Shown in pieces: positions 33,585-41,543 of a stretch of DNA of 64,000 nucleotides; positions within the stretch are counted from its first letter, which is position 1, and each line of letters begins with the position of its first letter. The position numbers and the translations under genes are program-made. A model generated the notes under the pieces. That model had not been told where the DNA came from, made no database searches, and was given only the letters and a program-made list of their open reading frames with translations. The stretch is from contig JBJXEW010000052.1 in NCBI GenBank assembly GCA_046156035.1, positions 76,233 through 140,232 of the forward strand. The letters are read 5' to 3'. This DNA comes from JAEUIX01 sp046156035 (GTDB taxonomy: Bacteria > Planctomycetota > Phycisphaerae > Phycisphaerales > UBA1924).

Positions 33585-35219
33585 GTGAAAATCCTCTCCT
33601 ACAACTCCGGCCACGACGGTGCAATTGCCTTTCTGCAAGACTCTCGTTTGATATTTTCCATCGAATCGGAGAAAGACTCCAACTATAGGTATTCTGCGGT
33701 ATCCATCACTGACGCACTAGATGCTGTCGACCAGCTTGGAGAGATTCCTGACATCATCTGCATGGGAGGCTGGTGGCCGCGGGACCATCACGAGTATCTA
33801 TACGGATCGCGAGCAAACGGCGGGTACCGTGGCCTCTCGCACACGGATGCCATAATAGACAAAGGACGACTTCTGCGGGGTAGGGTAGACTACTTCTCGT
33901 CCTCACATGAGCGGTCACACATACTCTGTGCGTTCGGCATGTCCGCGCTACCGAAAGGTACCTCATGCTACGCGTTGGTGTGGGAAGGAGCGATTGGTGC
34001 ATTCTACGAGATCGATCCCGAGCTGAACATCAGACTGATCGCCGATGTTCTGAATCACCCGGGACATCGATACGGCCTGCTCTATGGCCTGGCTGACCCT
34101 ACATTCCCAAAGGACGGGCCGTACCCCCGTGCCTCGGACGCGGGGAAACTGATGGCCCTCGCCTCGTTCTCGAAGCGCAGCGTACCTTCCGCCGAGGAGA
34201 AGAAACTGCTCGGCTTCCTGCTGGATGGCCCCTACCACAAACTGAGCGACTATCGCGGCCTCACGCTGGCGCCTCACCTCGACGTGGGCTTAGATGATTC
34301 TGAATTTCGCAACTTCGCGGGGATCTACAGCGATGCGATATTCGACGTCTTCTACCACTTCGCGAGGGCGAACCTGAGGAAAGGACAACCGCTGTTGATT
34401 GCGGGCGGATGCGGTCTGAACTGCGACTGGAACACCAAGTGGAAGGAGAGCGGCCTCTTCTCCCACGTCTTCGTCCCCCCGGTCGCGAACGACTCAGGAT
34501 CCGCCATCGGCACGGCGATCGACGCACAGTTCCGCTACACCGGAAATCCGAAGATCGAATGGGACGTCTACTCTGGCCTAGGCTTCCGAGCGCACGCCGC
34601 GCTCGATCTGGATAGATATGACATCTACAAGAAAGATCACGCCAAGGTCGCGGACATGCTGGCACACGACCTCATTCTGGGATGGGTGAATGGCAAATAC
34701 GAGATCGGTCCTCGCGCGCTCGGCAACAGGTCCATCCTCGCCGCACCGTTTCGAGATGGCACCCGAGTGCGACTGAACGAGATCAAGCAGCGCGAACAGT
34801 TCCGCCCGATTGCCCCGGTCTGTCTTCGAGATGATGCCAAGAAGTGGTTCGGATGCGACTATGAAAGTCCCTACATGCTGTATACGTACCGTTCGACTAC
34901 GAGCGCACTCGCGGCCGTCACCCATGTGAATGGCACCGCTCGCCTACAGACGGTCACGCCCACAACTAACAAACGTCTGTGCGACCTGCTAGTCGCATTC
35001 AAGGCATGCACTGGGTACGGAGTGCTGTGCAACACGTCTCTCAACTTCAAAGGCAAAGGCTTCATAAACAACATGAGCGATCTTGATGCTTATACCGTCG
35101 AGCACGGCCTGGATGGGTTCGTCGTCGAGGGGCGAGCATATCTCCTAAAGAGTTCCCGGCGATATCAGGCGTATCTGAACCCGGCAGCGCCCTTGACGGT
35201 GGATATCATGCCGAAGTAG
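33585..35219 (+). CDS. Carbamoyltransferase, NodU/CmcH/TobZ family
   Basis: The protein has 544 residues from a GTG start (MKILSYNSGHDGAIAF). The N-terminal Kae1-like half has the opening GHDGA motif and the metal-site His region SSSHERSHILCAFG. GGCGLNCDWN lies at about 272. The C-terminal half has GWVNGKYEIGPRALGNRS (about 365-382), REQFRPIAPVCL and YGVLCNTSLNFKGKG, all hallmarks of O-carbamoyltransferases that use carbamoyl phosphate and ATP. Length is typical. It is first of three genes, the next starting 21 bp later. With two glycosyltransferase modules downstream, the acceptor is likely a sugar on an exopolysaccharide, glycan or small glycoside. An IS remnant upstream suggests horizontal transfer. 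Confidence 0.93.
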   Translation: MKILSYNSGHDGAIAFLQDSRLIFSIESEKDSNYRYSAVSITDALDAVDQLGEIPDIICMGGWWPRDHHEYLYGSRANGGYRGLSHTDAIIDKGRLLRGRVDYFSSSHERSHILCAFGMSALPKGTSCYALVWEGAIGAFYEIDPELNIRLIADVLNHPGHRYGLLYGLADPTFPKDGPYPRASDAGKLMALASFSKRSVPSAEEKKLLGFLLDGPYHKLSDYRGLTLAPHLDVGLDDSEFRNFAGIYSDAIFDVFYHFARANLRKGQPLLIAGGCGLNCDWNTKWKESGLFSHVFVPPVANDSGSAIGTAIDAQFRYTGNPKIEWDVYSGLGFRAHAALDLDRYDIYKKDHAKVADMLAHDLILGWVNGKYEIGPRALGNRSILAAPFRDGTRVRLNEIKQREQFRPIAPVCLRDDAKKWFGCDYESPYMLYTYRSTTSALAAVTHVNGTARLQTVTPTTNKRLCDLLVAFKACTGYGVLCNTSLNFKGKGFINNMSDLDAYTVEHGLDGFVVEGRAYLLKSSRRYQAYLNPAAPLTVDIMPK

Positions 35220-35240
35220 CACGATATCTGGAGTGGCAGC

Positions 35241-36107
35241 ATGGATGATCCATACTCAACCGGTTTCGAGGAATGCGATCGCCTGCGATCTGCCTTCATC
35301 CGAGACCTTGCTCTGCGGCAGTGCGAACGCTCTGCGAGAACGGCCCCGGGCTTCCGCACCGAGACGGCGCTGATCCCGAAGAAGCTCATCAGGTACTGGC
35401 ACGACCCGTCCGATCTGCCAGAAGACGTCCGCGTCTGCCTCAATAGTTGGGATCAGCTCCGCGACGAGGGCTTTGAGTTCTACATGTTCGACGACTCCTC
35501 CGCAGCAGCGTATATCGCGGCTGCATGTGGTGAGCGGGAGCGACAAGCATTTGCGCACTGCAGCCACCCGGCGATGCGTTGCGACTATCTGCGTATGTGC
35601 TTTGTACTCGCGGAGGGCGGCTTCTACGTTGATGCGGACGATGTGCTGCTGGGCGACCGCTGGAGACACATCTTCCGAGATGGCAGGCTCAAGGTGCAGC
35701 CTTTGTGCTACGATATCCCGACGGGCGGCATGGTGCCTGCGGCTGAGATCTGGCGAGCCGAGTTGCCGACGGATGGGCGCATTTTCTACGTCAACAACAA
35801 CCCAATCGCTGCGCCCGCCAACCATCCGGTCCTGAGACGCGCGCTTGCCCGTGCGACCGACAAGTTGCTCGGTGAGGAACGCTTTCCAGAGATCCAGTCC
35901 ACGACCGGGCCGGGCAACCTTTCCGTTGCTCTTGCGGCTCACGCGCGTCACCTCGAGCTGACCGGTCTTCCCTGCGACTTCGAGTTGCTGCGCGACTGGC
36001 ACTGTATCGCGGAGACGCGTTGGAACCTTTCCTATCGAGGCGATGCACGCAACTGGCGCAACGGTGTTCGGCTGCTGAGGCGGGATGCGAGCGAGCCAAG
36101 TCGATGA
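35241..36107 (+). CDS. GT32-like (OCH1/capsular) glycosyltransferase
   Basis: The protein has 288 residues. IPKKLIRYWHDPSDLP and the distal motif AMRCDYLRMCFVLAEGGFYVDADD (the DxD is at about 131-133) fit the Gly_transf_sug/GT32 family, which uses nucleotide sugars and a metal ion. The rest (NNNPIAAPANHPVLRRAL, TTGPGNLSVAL) matches the same family. There is no TM, so it is probably cytoplasmic. Its stop overlaps the next start in ATGA, so expression is coupled to the GT25 fusion. The donor and acceptor sugars cannot be read from sequence. Confidence 0.85.
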   Translation: MDDPYSTGFEECDRLRSAFIRDLALRQCERSARTAPGFRTETALIPKKLIRYWHDPSDLPEDVRVCLNSWDQLRDEGFEFYMFDDSSAAAYIAAACGERERQAFAHCSHPAMRCDYLRMCFVLAEGGFYVDADDVLLGDRWRHIFRDGRLKVQPLCYDIPTGGMVPAAEIWRAELPTDGRIFYVNNNPIAAPANHPVLRRALARATDKLLGEERFPEIQSTTGPGNLSVALAAHARHLELTGLPCDFELLRDWHCIAETRWNLSYRGDARNWRNGVRLLRRDASEPSR

Positions 36108-38215
36108 ATCTCCTGAGAGCTTCAGGTCAGCTCGGGAGGTTCGCGTTCCGCGCGCTGCGCGCGATGACAGGCATCATCCCCGGCGGCCGGATCTCGGCGT
36201 TCGGTACTGGCGAGGGGAAGATCGGAATGGTCCTGATCGTGAACCTCGACCGACAACCGCGACGGTTGCGGCGCATTTTACGGGAGCTAAGCCGGTTCCG
36301 GACGTCCGACGGTGTCCCGCTGACCTCCATAGCGCGTCGGCTGTCGGCCGTGGACGCCCGAGATGGCCGCGCCGTCGCCGCAACGGTCGATGTTGATTCG
36401 ACCTACCTCGTCGGTGACCAACTGTACGTCCAGCCGGATGCGAGGCTTGAGGAGTGCTTTGACGTCGAAGAGCCGGTCAGAATGACGCCGCAGGAAGTGG
36501 CAATCGCCAGATCGCACGTCGAGGTGTGGAAGGCCGTCGCGGCAGGTTCCGACGATCATGTGTTAGTACTCGAAGACGATGTCTGGTTCAAACGCGGCGC
36601 CGCGGCAGCGATCGACCGCGGTTGGCGAGCCGCGCTCCGACGTTGCCCCGCTGAGGGCGGGCCGCGTTTGCTCTATCTCTCCTATGAGGACGCGGGCGGG
36701 ACGGCGGAGCGTACCGACGCTTGCGATGCGCTATTCCGGCCGGAGCGAGGACTCTGGTTCCTTTCCGGTTACGTGCTGTCTCGCGGAGGGGCGGAAGCCC
36801 TACTGCGAGCGATGCCCGTAGTCGGTCCCGTCGACATGTGGATGAACTATCGCTTCAAGGAACTCGGTGCACTTGCGCTCTCCTCGCCCGCCATACTGCA
36901 GAGGCAGGATAACGCCTCAGACAATTCCTATTCGATCCTGCCGTTCTTGGCACGGGCAGGAATTGTCGATGCGAGCTCGGGGCCGGTGCCGCCGGATAGA
37001 ACACACGCTAACCGGGTCTTAGCGTGGACCGCTGTCGGTGAGCGCGAAGGCCTTGCGATGGCACTGTCGATGCTTGGACTGCGCGTCCGGGCGTTCGACG
37101 GCGATGAAAGGGCGATCCAGTCGCGAGATCTTGCGAGCCTCTTCGAAGAATTCGACGCCCTCGTCGACGCTCCACTTACTCCGGACGCATTGTCGGCCGC
37201 AATCGCGAGGGCAGGCAACAAATTCATCTTGGAGTCGAGTGCTGCACTCCGGCATAAGCTGGAACCCGAGCGCCTGCCGTCTGCCCGGACTGCGGTTCTG
37301 TCGCTTGGCCGGACGGACGTTGAATCGTGGAAGCCGCTCTGCGCCCTTCTCGGTCTTGCGCAACCCGTCCAGGCCTTCCCTGTCGGAGCTCCCCGAGGTT
37401 GGAGGATCTTCCGGGATGATCGTCCGGGCTCGGGGCGTGAGTCTATCCTTGGCCGACGTAAGGCTCATCGGCTGGATGATTCGCCTTGGGTGCTGCCTTC
37501 AGGGATGGGTTGGGAATCAGGGCCTCCCACCGGTCAGCCGATGCCACTCGCAGGAAGGTGCCTCATATATGCAGCAATGACGACCGCGACGCCATCTCTT
37601 GCCGGGCTGGTCGAGACCTTTCCGGGCAATCTAGCGTCGTTCACACGAGAAGGTCTGGTACATGATGAGTACGGCGCGCAACTCGTCGTCAGCAAGACTG
37701 CCGCTGGGAACCGGCCGTACCGGTCCGGCGCCTTCGCGTCCGTGGATGATTTCCAGCACGGGCGCTTCGAGGCCGAGATAAGGGCCGCTCGCGGCTCCGG
37801 CCTCGTCACCGGTTTCTTCCTCCATCGAGACTCACCTCGGCAGGAGATCGACATTGAATTGCCCGGCGGCGATCCGCGAAGTATGCTGATCAACGTCTAC
37901 TTCAACCCCGGTGACGACGGGGCGACAATGAGTTTTGGCTATCGGGGCTCGCCCTGCCGCATCGACCTCGGCTTTGACGCCACGTTGGACTTCCACCTTT
38001 ATGGGATCGACTGGCGACCGGGTCGCATCGCGTGGTCAGTGGACGGCAGGATCGTCCAGGAACGAGTGGGCTGGAATCCCACTCCCCTGCCGCATCTCCC
38101 CATGCGACTACACGCCAACTTGTGGGCTCCTCGCTCTGAAGAACTCGCCGGACGGATTGACGAAGCTTCCCTGCCTGCAACCGCGACTTTCAGGAATGTA
38201 TCGGTACGGACCTGA
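36104..38215 (+). CDS. GT25 glycosyltransferase - sulfotransferase-like - GH16 three-domain fusion
   Basis: The protein has 703 residues from the ATGA overlap. A longer upstream frame only shadows the previous gene. Residues 40-260 are a GT25 domain (MVLIVNLDRQPRRL; MTPQEVAIARSHVEVWKA; VLVLEDDVWF at 152-161; the family usually transfers galactose to LPS). Residues 305-432 look like a worn sulfotransferase fold (FDALVDAPLT, NKFILESSA, ESWKPLCALLGLAQP). The expected N-terminal P-loop GTGRxGT is replaced, so activity is doubtful. Residues 530-703 are a GH16 beta-jelly-roll (FQHGRFEAEIRAARGSG; catalytic EIDIE at 579-583; IDWRPGRIAWSVDG). No signal peptide is visible, which is odd for a GH16 enzyme. 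The protein may build and trim or remodel the same glycan. Confidence 0.82.
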   Translation: MNLLRASGQLGRFAFRALRAMTGIIPGGRISAFGTGEGKIGMVLIVNLDRQPRRLRRILRELSRFRTSDGVPLTSIARRLSAVDARDGRAVAATVDVDSTYLVGDQLYVQPDARLEECFDVEEPVRMTPQEVAIARSHVEVWKAVAAGSDDHVLVLEDDVWFKRGAAAAIDRGWRAALRRCPAEGGPRLLYLSYEDAGGTAERTDACDALFRPERGLWFLSGYVLSRGGAEALLRAMPVVGPVDMWMNYRFKELGALALSSPAILQRQDNASDNSYSILPFLARAGIVDASSGPVPPDRTHANRVLAWTAVGEREGLAMALSMLGLRVRAFDGDERAIQSRDLASLFEEFDALVDAPLTPDALSAAIARAGNKFILESSAALRHKLEPERLPSARTAVLSLGRTDVESWKPLCALLGLAQPVQAFPVGAPRGWRIFRDDRPGSGRESILGRRKAHRLDDSPWVLPSGMGWESGPPTGQPMPLAGRCLIYAAMTTATPSLAGLVETFPGNLASFTREGLVHDEYGAQLVVSKTAAGNRPYRSGAFASVDDFQHGRFEAEIRAARGSGLVTGFFLHRDSPRQEIDIELPGGDPRSMLINVYFNPGDDGATMSFGYRGSPCRIDLGFDATLDFHLYGIDWRPGRIAWSVDGRIVQERVGWNPTPLPHLPMRLHANLWAPRSEELAGRIDEASLPATATFRNVSVRT

Positions 38216-38438
38216 ATGCCGAACTGGACTCGTCCACCCACTCAGGTGGCTGCAGCACGTTGTGCGCGACGGGAAAGGCGTTGCACCTACTACGAACCCC
38301 TTGAACGCAAACGGGGGGCTCCTACAAAGAACCTGGCGCTGGGTCAACAGCCTTTTTGGAAGGTGCCAGCCCGACCCCGCGGCCCTCACCGATTCCGTGG
38401 TCGGCCTGCATTACGCAAGCCGACGGGGACGAGGTTGG

Positions 38439-38765
38439 TCAGCGCTTCCCTTTGCCTACGAGTTCACCGATCAGTAGCCCGAGGGCGAGGAGTGCGCCTC
38501 CTACCACCAAGGCCTGAATGACCTCTTGACCGACCTTGTCAGGGCGAAAGTCCGCGGCCTGCATCTGGTGGTGGTTGACCCGTTGATCAAGGACGGCGAG
38601 AAGGCCAGCGGCAACCCCGTCGATGGGTATCAGGGAAGCACCGGCGGCTTCCCACCTATGGACAGTTCCAGGATGCACCGCAATCACGGTGGAAAACTGC
38701 GGGGCCGACATTCCTAACGCTTCCCGAATTTGTCTGACTCTGTCGCCTGAGAGCTTGACTTTCAT
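38439..38765 (-). CDS. XRE-family HTH regulator with C-terminal transmembrane helix
   Basis: The protein has 108 residues. Residues 8-45 are an HTH (VRQIREALGMSAPQFSTVIAVHPGTVHRWEAAG). After a linker, residues 84-102 are hydrophobic (ALVVGGALLALGLLIGELV) with a basic end (GKGKR). An XRE domain tied to a membrane helix is unusual and suggests a membrane-tethered regulator. It diverges from the LRAT-like gene across 78 bp that contain an inverted repeat, so it probably controls that gene and itself. Confidence 0.78.
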   Translation of the reverse strand: MKVKLSGDRVRQIREALGMSAPQFSTVIAVHPGTVHRWEAAGASLIPIDGVAAGLLAVLDQRVNHHQMQAADFRPDKVGQEVIQALVVGGALLALGLLIGELVGKGKR

Positions 38766-38795
38766 GAACGAGCACTCACAATTGCGAGTTGTTGC

Positions 38796-38813
38796 GCGTC
38801 GTCTGCGCGACGC
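38796..38813. promoter_or_regulatory. Inverted repeat in the XRE/LRAT divergent promoter region
   Basis: Arms GCGTCG and CGACGC with a six-base spacer lie midway between the two divergent starts (38765 and 38844). The position suits an operator for the XRE-type protein. Binding is inferred. Confidence 0.4.
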
Positions 38814-38843
38814 TTTCGAGAGTATAGCCCGTTGGAGACAGAC

Positions 38844-39242
38844 ATGTCACGGCAGCTACTTCCCGGTCAGCACATCAAGGTCAGTCGGTTTTTCTACTCC
38901 CATCACGGCATATTCATGGGATTCCACCAAGGGTCGCCGGTCGTCGCCGAACTCGCCAAGCCGCCAGACGGGGGTGTGGTTCGCCTGGTTTGGCTGGAGA
39001 CGTTCGCGCGAGGCGCTCAACTTGAAGTTGTAGAGCACGCCGACGGCGTCGCCCTGGATCAGGTCGTCAGGAACGTAGTGCAGGCGCGGGGTTGGCGGAA
39101 GTATGACCTGTTCGACTGGAACTGTGAACACTTCGCGAACTGGTGCTCGACACATCAGGTTCGGAGCCTGCAGGTCGAAGGCCTCTCGACGGCGGCCATC
39201 TTCGTGCTCGGACTGTGGCTTCTGGGAAAGCTCGGGGCGTGA
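38844..39242 (+). CDS. LRAT/NlpC-like (permuted papain fold) protein with C-terminal TM
   Basis: The protein has 132 residues from the ATG six bases after GGAG. The H-NC signature of the LRAT/H-REV107 superfamily is present: SHHGIFMG (His20/His21) and FDWNCEHFANWC (Cys94 nucleophile). A C-terminal hydrophobic helix (AAIFVLGLWLLGKLG) could anchor it in the membrane. Family members are thiol acyltransferases or phospholipases acting on membrane lipids. The divergent XRE protein also ends in a TM helix, so the pair may act together at the membrane, perhaps as a toxin and its regulator or a stress module. That is inference. Confidence 0.85.
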   Translation: MSRQLLPGQHIKVSRFFYSHHGIFMGFHQGSPVVAELAKPPDGGVVRLVWLETFARGAQLEVVEHADGVALDQVVRNVVQARGWRKYDLFDWNCEHFANWCSTHQVRSLQVEGLSTAAIFVLGLWLLGKLGA

Positions 39243-39266
39243 CGCGTCGTCGAGATCAATGACACC

Positions 39267-40505
39267 CTACCGGACGCTCCCGTCCATCAGTTCCAACGCC
39301 CAAGCAGATTCCTCGACGCTGAACGGGCCCGCGTGCCCTGGCAGTCGGTACTGCGGCCAGCTGGTTTCCTGATGTCCGATTTCCGCGCTGGTTGGGCAGT
39401 GGCTGCATCCGCCGTACTCATCACACGCGATCCTTCCCCACAGGCTGCCAGAGTTCAGAACCGCTTGGAAGTTCTCCTTTGTGAAAGCGCCCGGGGCCCG
39501 CCCCACCGGTGTGGGGGTGGAGAACTCCATCGCCTTGCTTGCGGCTCCAGCGCCGAAGGCGTCGCCTGCGCCCGTGGGGTCCTTGACGCCCGGGATGCGG
39601 TAGGGCGGCACGAGGAAGAGCTTGGACTCGTTCCGCAGCACCGCAGCGGCACCCCAGCGGTTGGCCGTGACCACCGCGGTCGTGTTGGCCATCTGGAAAA
39701 AACTGAGGATTGCCTCCAAGCTGGGTTGCTCGCTCGTGGCATCCATGTGGATGGCCTGCTGCCGTTCCGCGTTCGCCTTCCAGTCATTCCGGTATGCCGC
39801 GTCGCGGGCAAGCCTCGTCTCCTGCCGATTCTTGATACACGCTCGGCACTTCTCGCACTCTCGCGACCGGAAGACAAAGTCCCGAGCCTCCGACAGCTCG
39901 AACTGGACATAGTGAATCTGATCCCAAAGGTCGTCCCATTGGTGGAAGCATCGTTTGTACTGCGAGCTGCCGGGGAAAAAAAACCGCAGGACCGATCCGC
40001 CCGAGCACTTTGCGAAGCACGCCTTGGTCGCTTCGAGCGACTTCTCACCTCGGATGTGGCCTACAAGGATGGCGAAGGGCCTGCCCGCCCGCTGCGCGGG
40101 CTGGTCAGCGGCGTCGCGTGCAGCTTTTTCGACCCGGCTCGCGACCTCGTCGGCAAACTTGATCCCCACACCACTGTCCACCGTGATGATGGTGCGTTCC
40201 TCGTGCGACAACAAGATAGTCGCGTGGGATGTGTCCGCGTCGTACGTGTGGTTTGGCGGGCCCATGTCGGGCATCTCGACATCCAGAGCCGCGCTGCACG
40301 CGACTCCGCCCGGACCTAGCCCGATGGGAAGCACCGGGAAGACCGTGTGGCCAACCATCCTCAGCCGGACCGCTTGGTTCAATCCTCCGCCTCCGACGGT
40401 TTCGACCTGGCGGTCGGCGCTGTGCTTGGCCCCGGAGCTCAACGGGTGCTGCAATGGGATGATGGTCTCCGAATTCGCGCCACCAACGACAACAAAGGAG
40501 TGCAT
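39267..40505 (-). CDS. PfkB/ribokinase-family kinase with Cys-rich insertion
   Basis: The protein has 412 residues. PfkB features are VVVGGANSET at the start, TVGGGGLNQAVRL (glycine-rich substrate site), and DPTGAGDAFGAG near residue 325 (anion hole and catalytic Asp). Between them is an atypical insertion of about 80 residues with CFAKCSGG, CEKCRACIKN and a His, and the C-terminal part has YGGCSHCPTS. These look like zinc-ribbon ligands rarely seen in this family. Family members phosphorylate sugars, nucleosides or cofactors, and the substrate is unknown here. It is co-directional with the upstream exported protein gene (50-bp gap) and convergent with the LRAT-like gene. Confidence 0.82.
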   Translation of the reverse strand: MHSFVVVGGANSETIIPLQHPLSSGAKHSADRQVETVGGGGLNQAVRLRMVGHTVFPVLPIGLGPGGVACSAALDVEMPDMGPPNHTYDADTSHATILLSHEERTIITVDSGVGIKFADEVASRVEKAARDAADQPAQRAGRPFAILVGHIRGEKSLEATKACFAKCSGGSVLRFFFPGSSQYKRCFHQWDDLWDQIHYVQFELSEARDFVFRSRECEKCRACIKNRQETRLARDAAYRNDWKANAERQQAIHMDATSEQPSLEAILSFFQMANTTAVVTANRWGAAAVLRNESKLFLVPPYRIPGVKDPTGAGDAFGAGAASKAMEFSTPTPVGRAPGAFTKENFQAVLNSGSLWGRIACDEYGGCSHCPTSAEIGHQETSWPQYRLPGHAGPFSVEESAWALELMDGSVR

Positions 40506-40555
40506 TCATCACCTCGCTTTGAGCAATCCGTGGTTTCGCATTCGCGGCGAGCACG

Positions 40556-41308
40556 TTATTGGCCGACGGCATTCCGCCACGCCGCGTCGTTGGCCGTTGC
40601 GTTGGCCTCGCGATTGACCTTGGCGGTTGACGCGCCGGCTTGGCCGTCGGCGGAGAGGACGGCGCTGCGGGCCGCTTCGGGCGCGATCTCGCCGCCGGGG
40701 GTCTGGGCCACTTGCGTCGCGGCCTCGCGGAGGGCGACAAGGGTGGCTTCGTCGCGTGTGTCGGGGAGGTAATCGGCGGACAGGTCGTAGCGGCGGTTGG
40801 TCTGGATGCGTTGCAGGGCCGCGGCGGTGTCGGCGCTCACACCCGCGGCGGTGCGGACAGCCGCGACGGCCGAGGCGAAGGCGGCGACCGTGGTGGCGAT
40901 CTGGGTGCGCAGGCTGCCAAGCTGCTGGAGGTCTTCGGAACTTGCCAGCCCACGGCGGGCTTTGGCTTCGAGGGTCGTGGCGGTTGCCTGCAGGCTTCGC
41001 AGGGCTTCGTCCGTTACGCGCGGCACTTCCAGACCGTCCAGTATGGCGGTTCGCACGTTGGCGGCCACGGTCGACACTTGGCTCGGCGTCATGCCCACTG
41101 CCGTGAGGGCATCGGGGACGAGGCCGGCCTGGATGAGGGCGGTCTGCACCTCACGCTCTGCGGCGGCAAGGAACGCAAGATGCAGCGACACCGCCGAGAA
41201 CGTGGACGCTTCGAGACCGGCATGCGCCCGCGTCTCAACAGAGCCTGCAAGGCCCAACCCAACGTTCAGGGCGAGGAGTGCGGGCACGAGGCGTGAGCGA
41301 ACCTGCAT
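40556..41308 (-). CDS. Exported helical hypothetical protein
   Basis: The gene encodes 250 residues from an ATG with an excellent AGGAGG six bases upstream. A much longer in-frame start lacks an SD and would bury the leader. The signal peptide is MQVRSRLVPALLALNVGLGLAGSVETRAHA. The mature protein is Ala/Thr-rich, helical, and probably forms a long helical bundle (LQATATTLEAKARRGLASSEDLQQLGSLRTQI). I recognise no family. It precedes the PfkB-like kinase gene on the same strand. Confidence 0.65.
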   Translation of the reverse strand: MQVRSRLVPALLALNVGLGLAGSVETRAHAGLEASTFSAVSLHLAFLAAAEREVQTALIQAGLVPDALTAVGMTPSQVSTVAANVRTAILDGLEVPRVTDEALRSLQATATTLEAKARRGLASSEDLQQLGSLRTQIATTVAAFASAVAAVRTAAGVSADTAAALQRIQTNRRYDLSADYLPDTRDEATLVALREAATQVAQTPGGEIAPEAARSAVLSADGQAGASTAKVNREANATANDAAWRNAVGQ

Positions 41309-41395
41309 GGGGAACCTCCTGTTCGAGCGCGCTGCATGTGAATGAACGCTTACATTGGCCGCTGTGCGGTGTGGCGGGGGAGCAAGAGCACTCAA

Positions 41396-41410
41396 CTCTA
41401 CATTGTAGAG
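41396..41410. promoter_or_regulatory. Palindromic operator-like site with embedded -10
   Basis: CTCTACA-T-TGTAGAG is a perfect 7-bp inverted repeat around one base. On the minus strand it contains TACAAT, a plausible -10 box, about 90 bp upstream of the exported helical protein start. The -35 partner is weak, which would fit an activator- or repressor-controlled promoter. Confidence 0.4.
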
Positions 41411-41543
41411 AAGGCGAGAGTCGGGCTGCATGCACGGCGGTGGAGTGCATGTGAATAACTCGGTCGTGTTGCGGAGGATCGTGGCGCGACGGTACTTTGG
41501 CCGCTCGGCTGGCCTGCGTGCTGGCCGTTCAGGAGTCCCGCAC

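Noticed and set aside
38216..38521. A plus-strand open frame after the GT25 fusion
   Set aside because: It has no SD, no recognisable motif, and overlaps the 3' end of the convincing minus-strand XRE gene.
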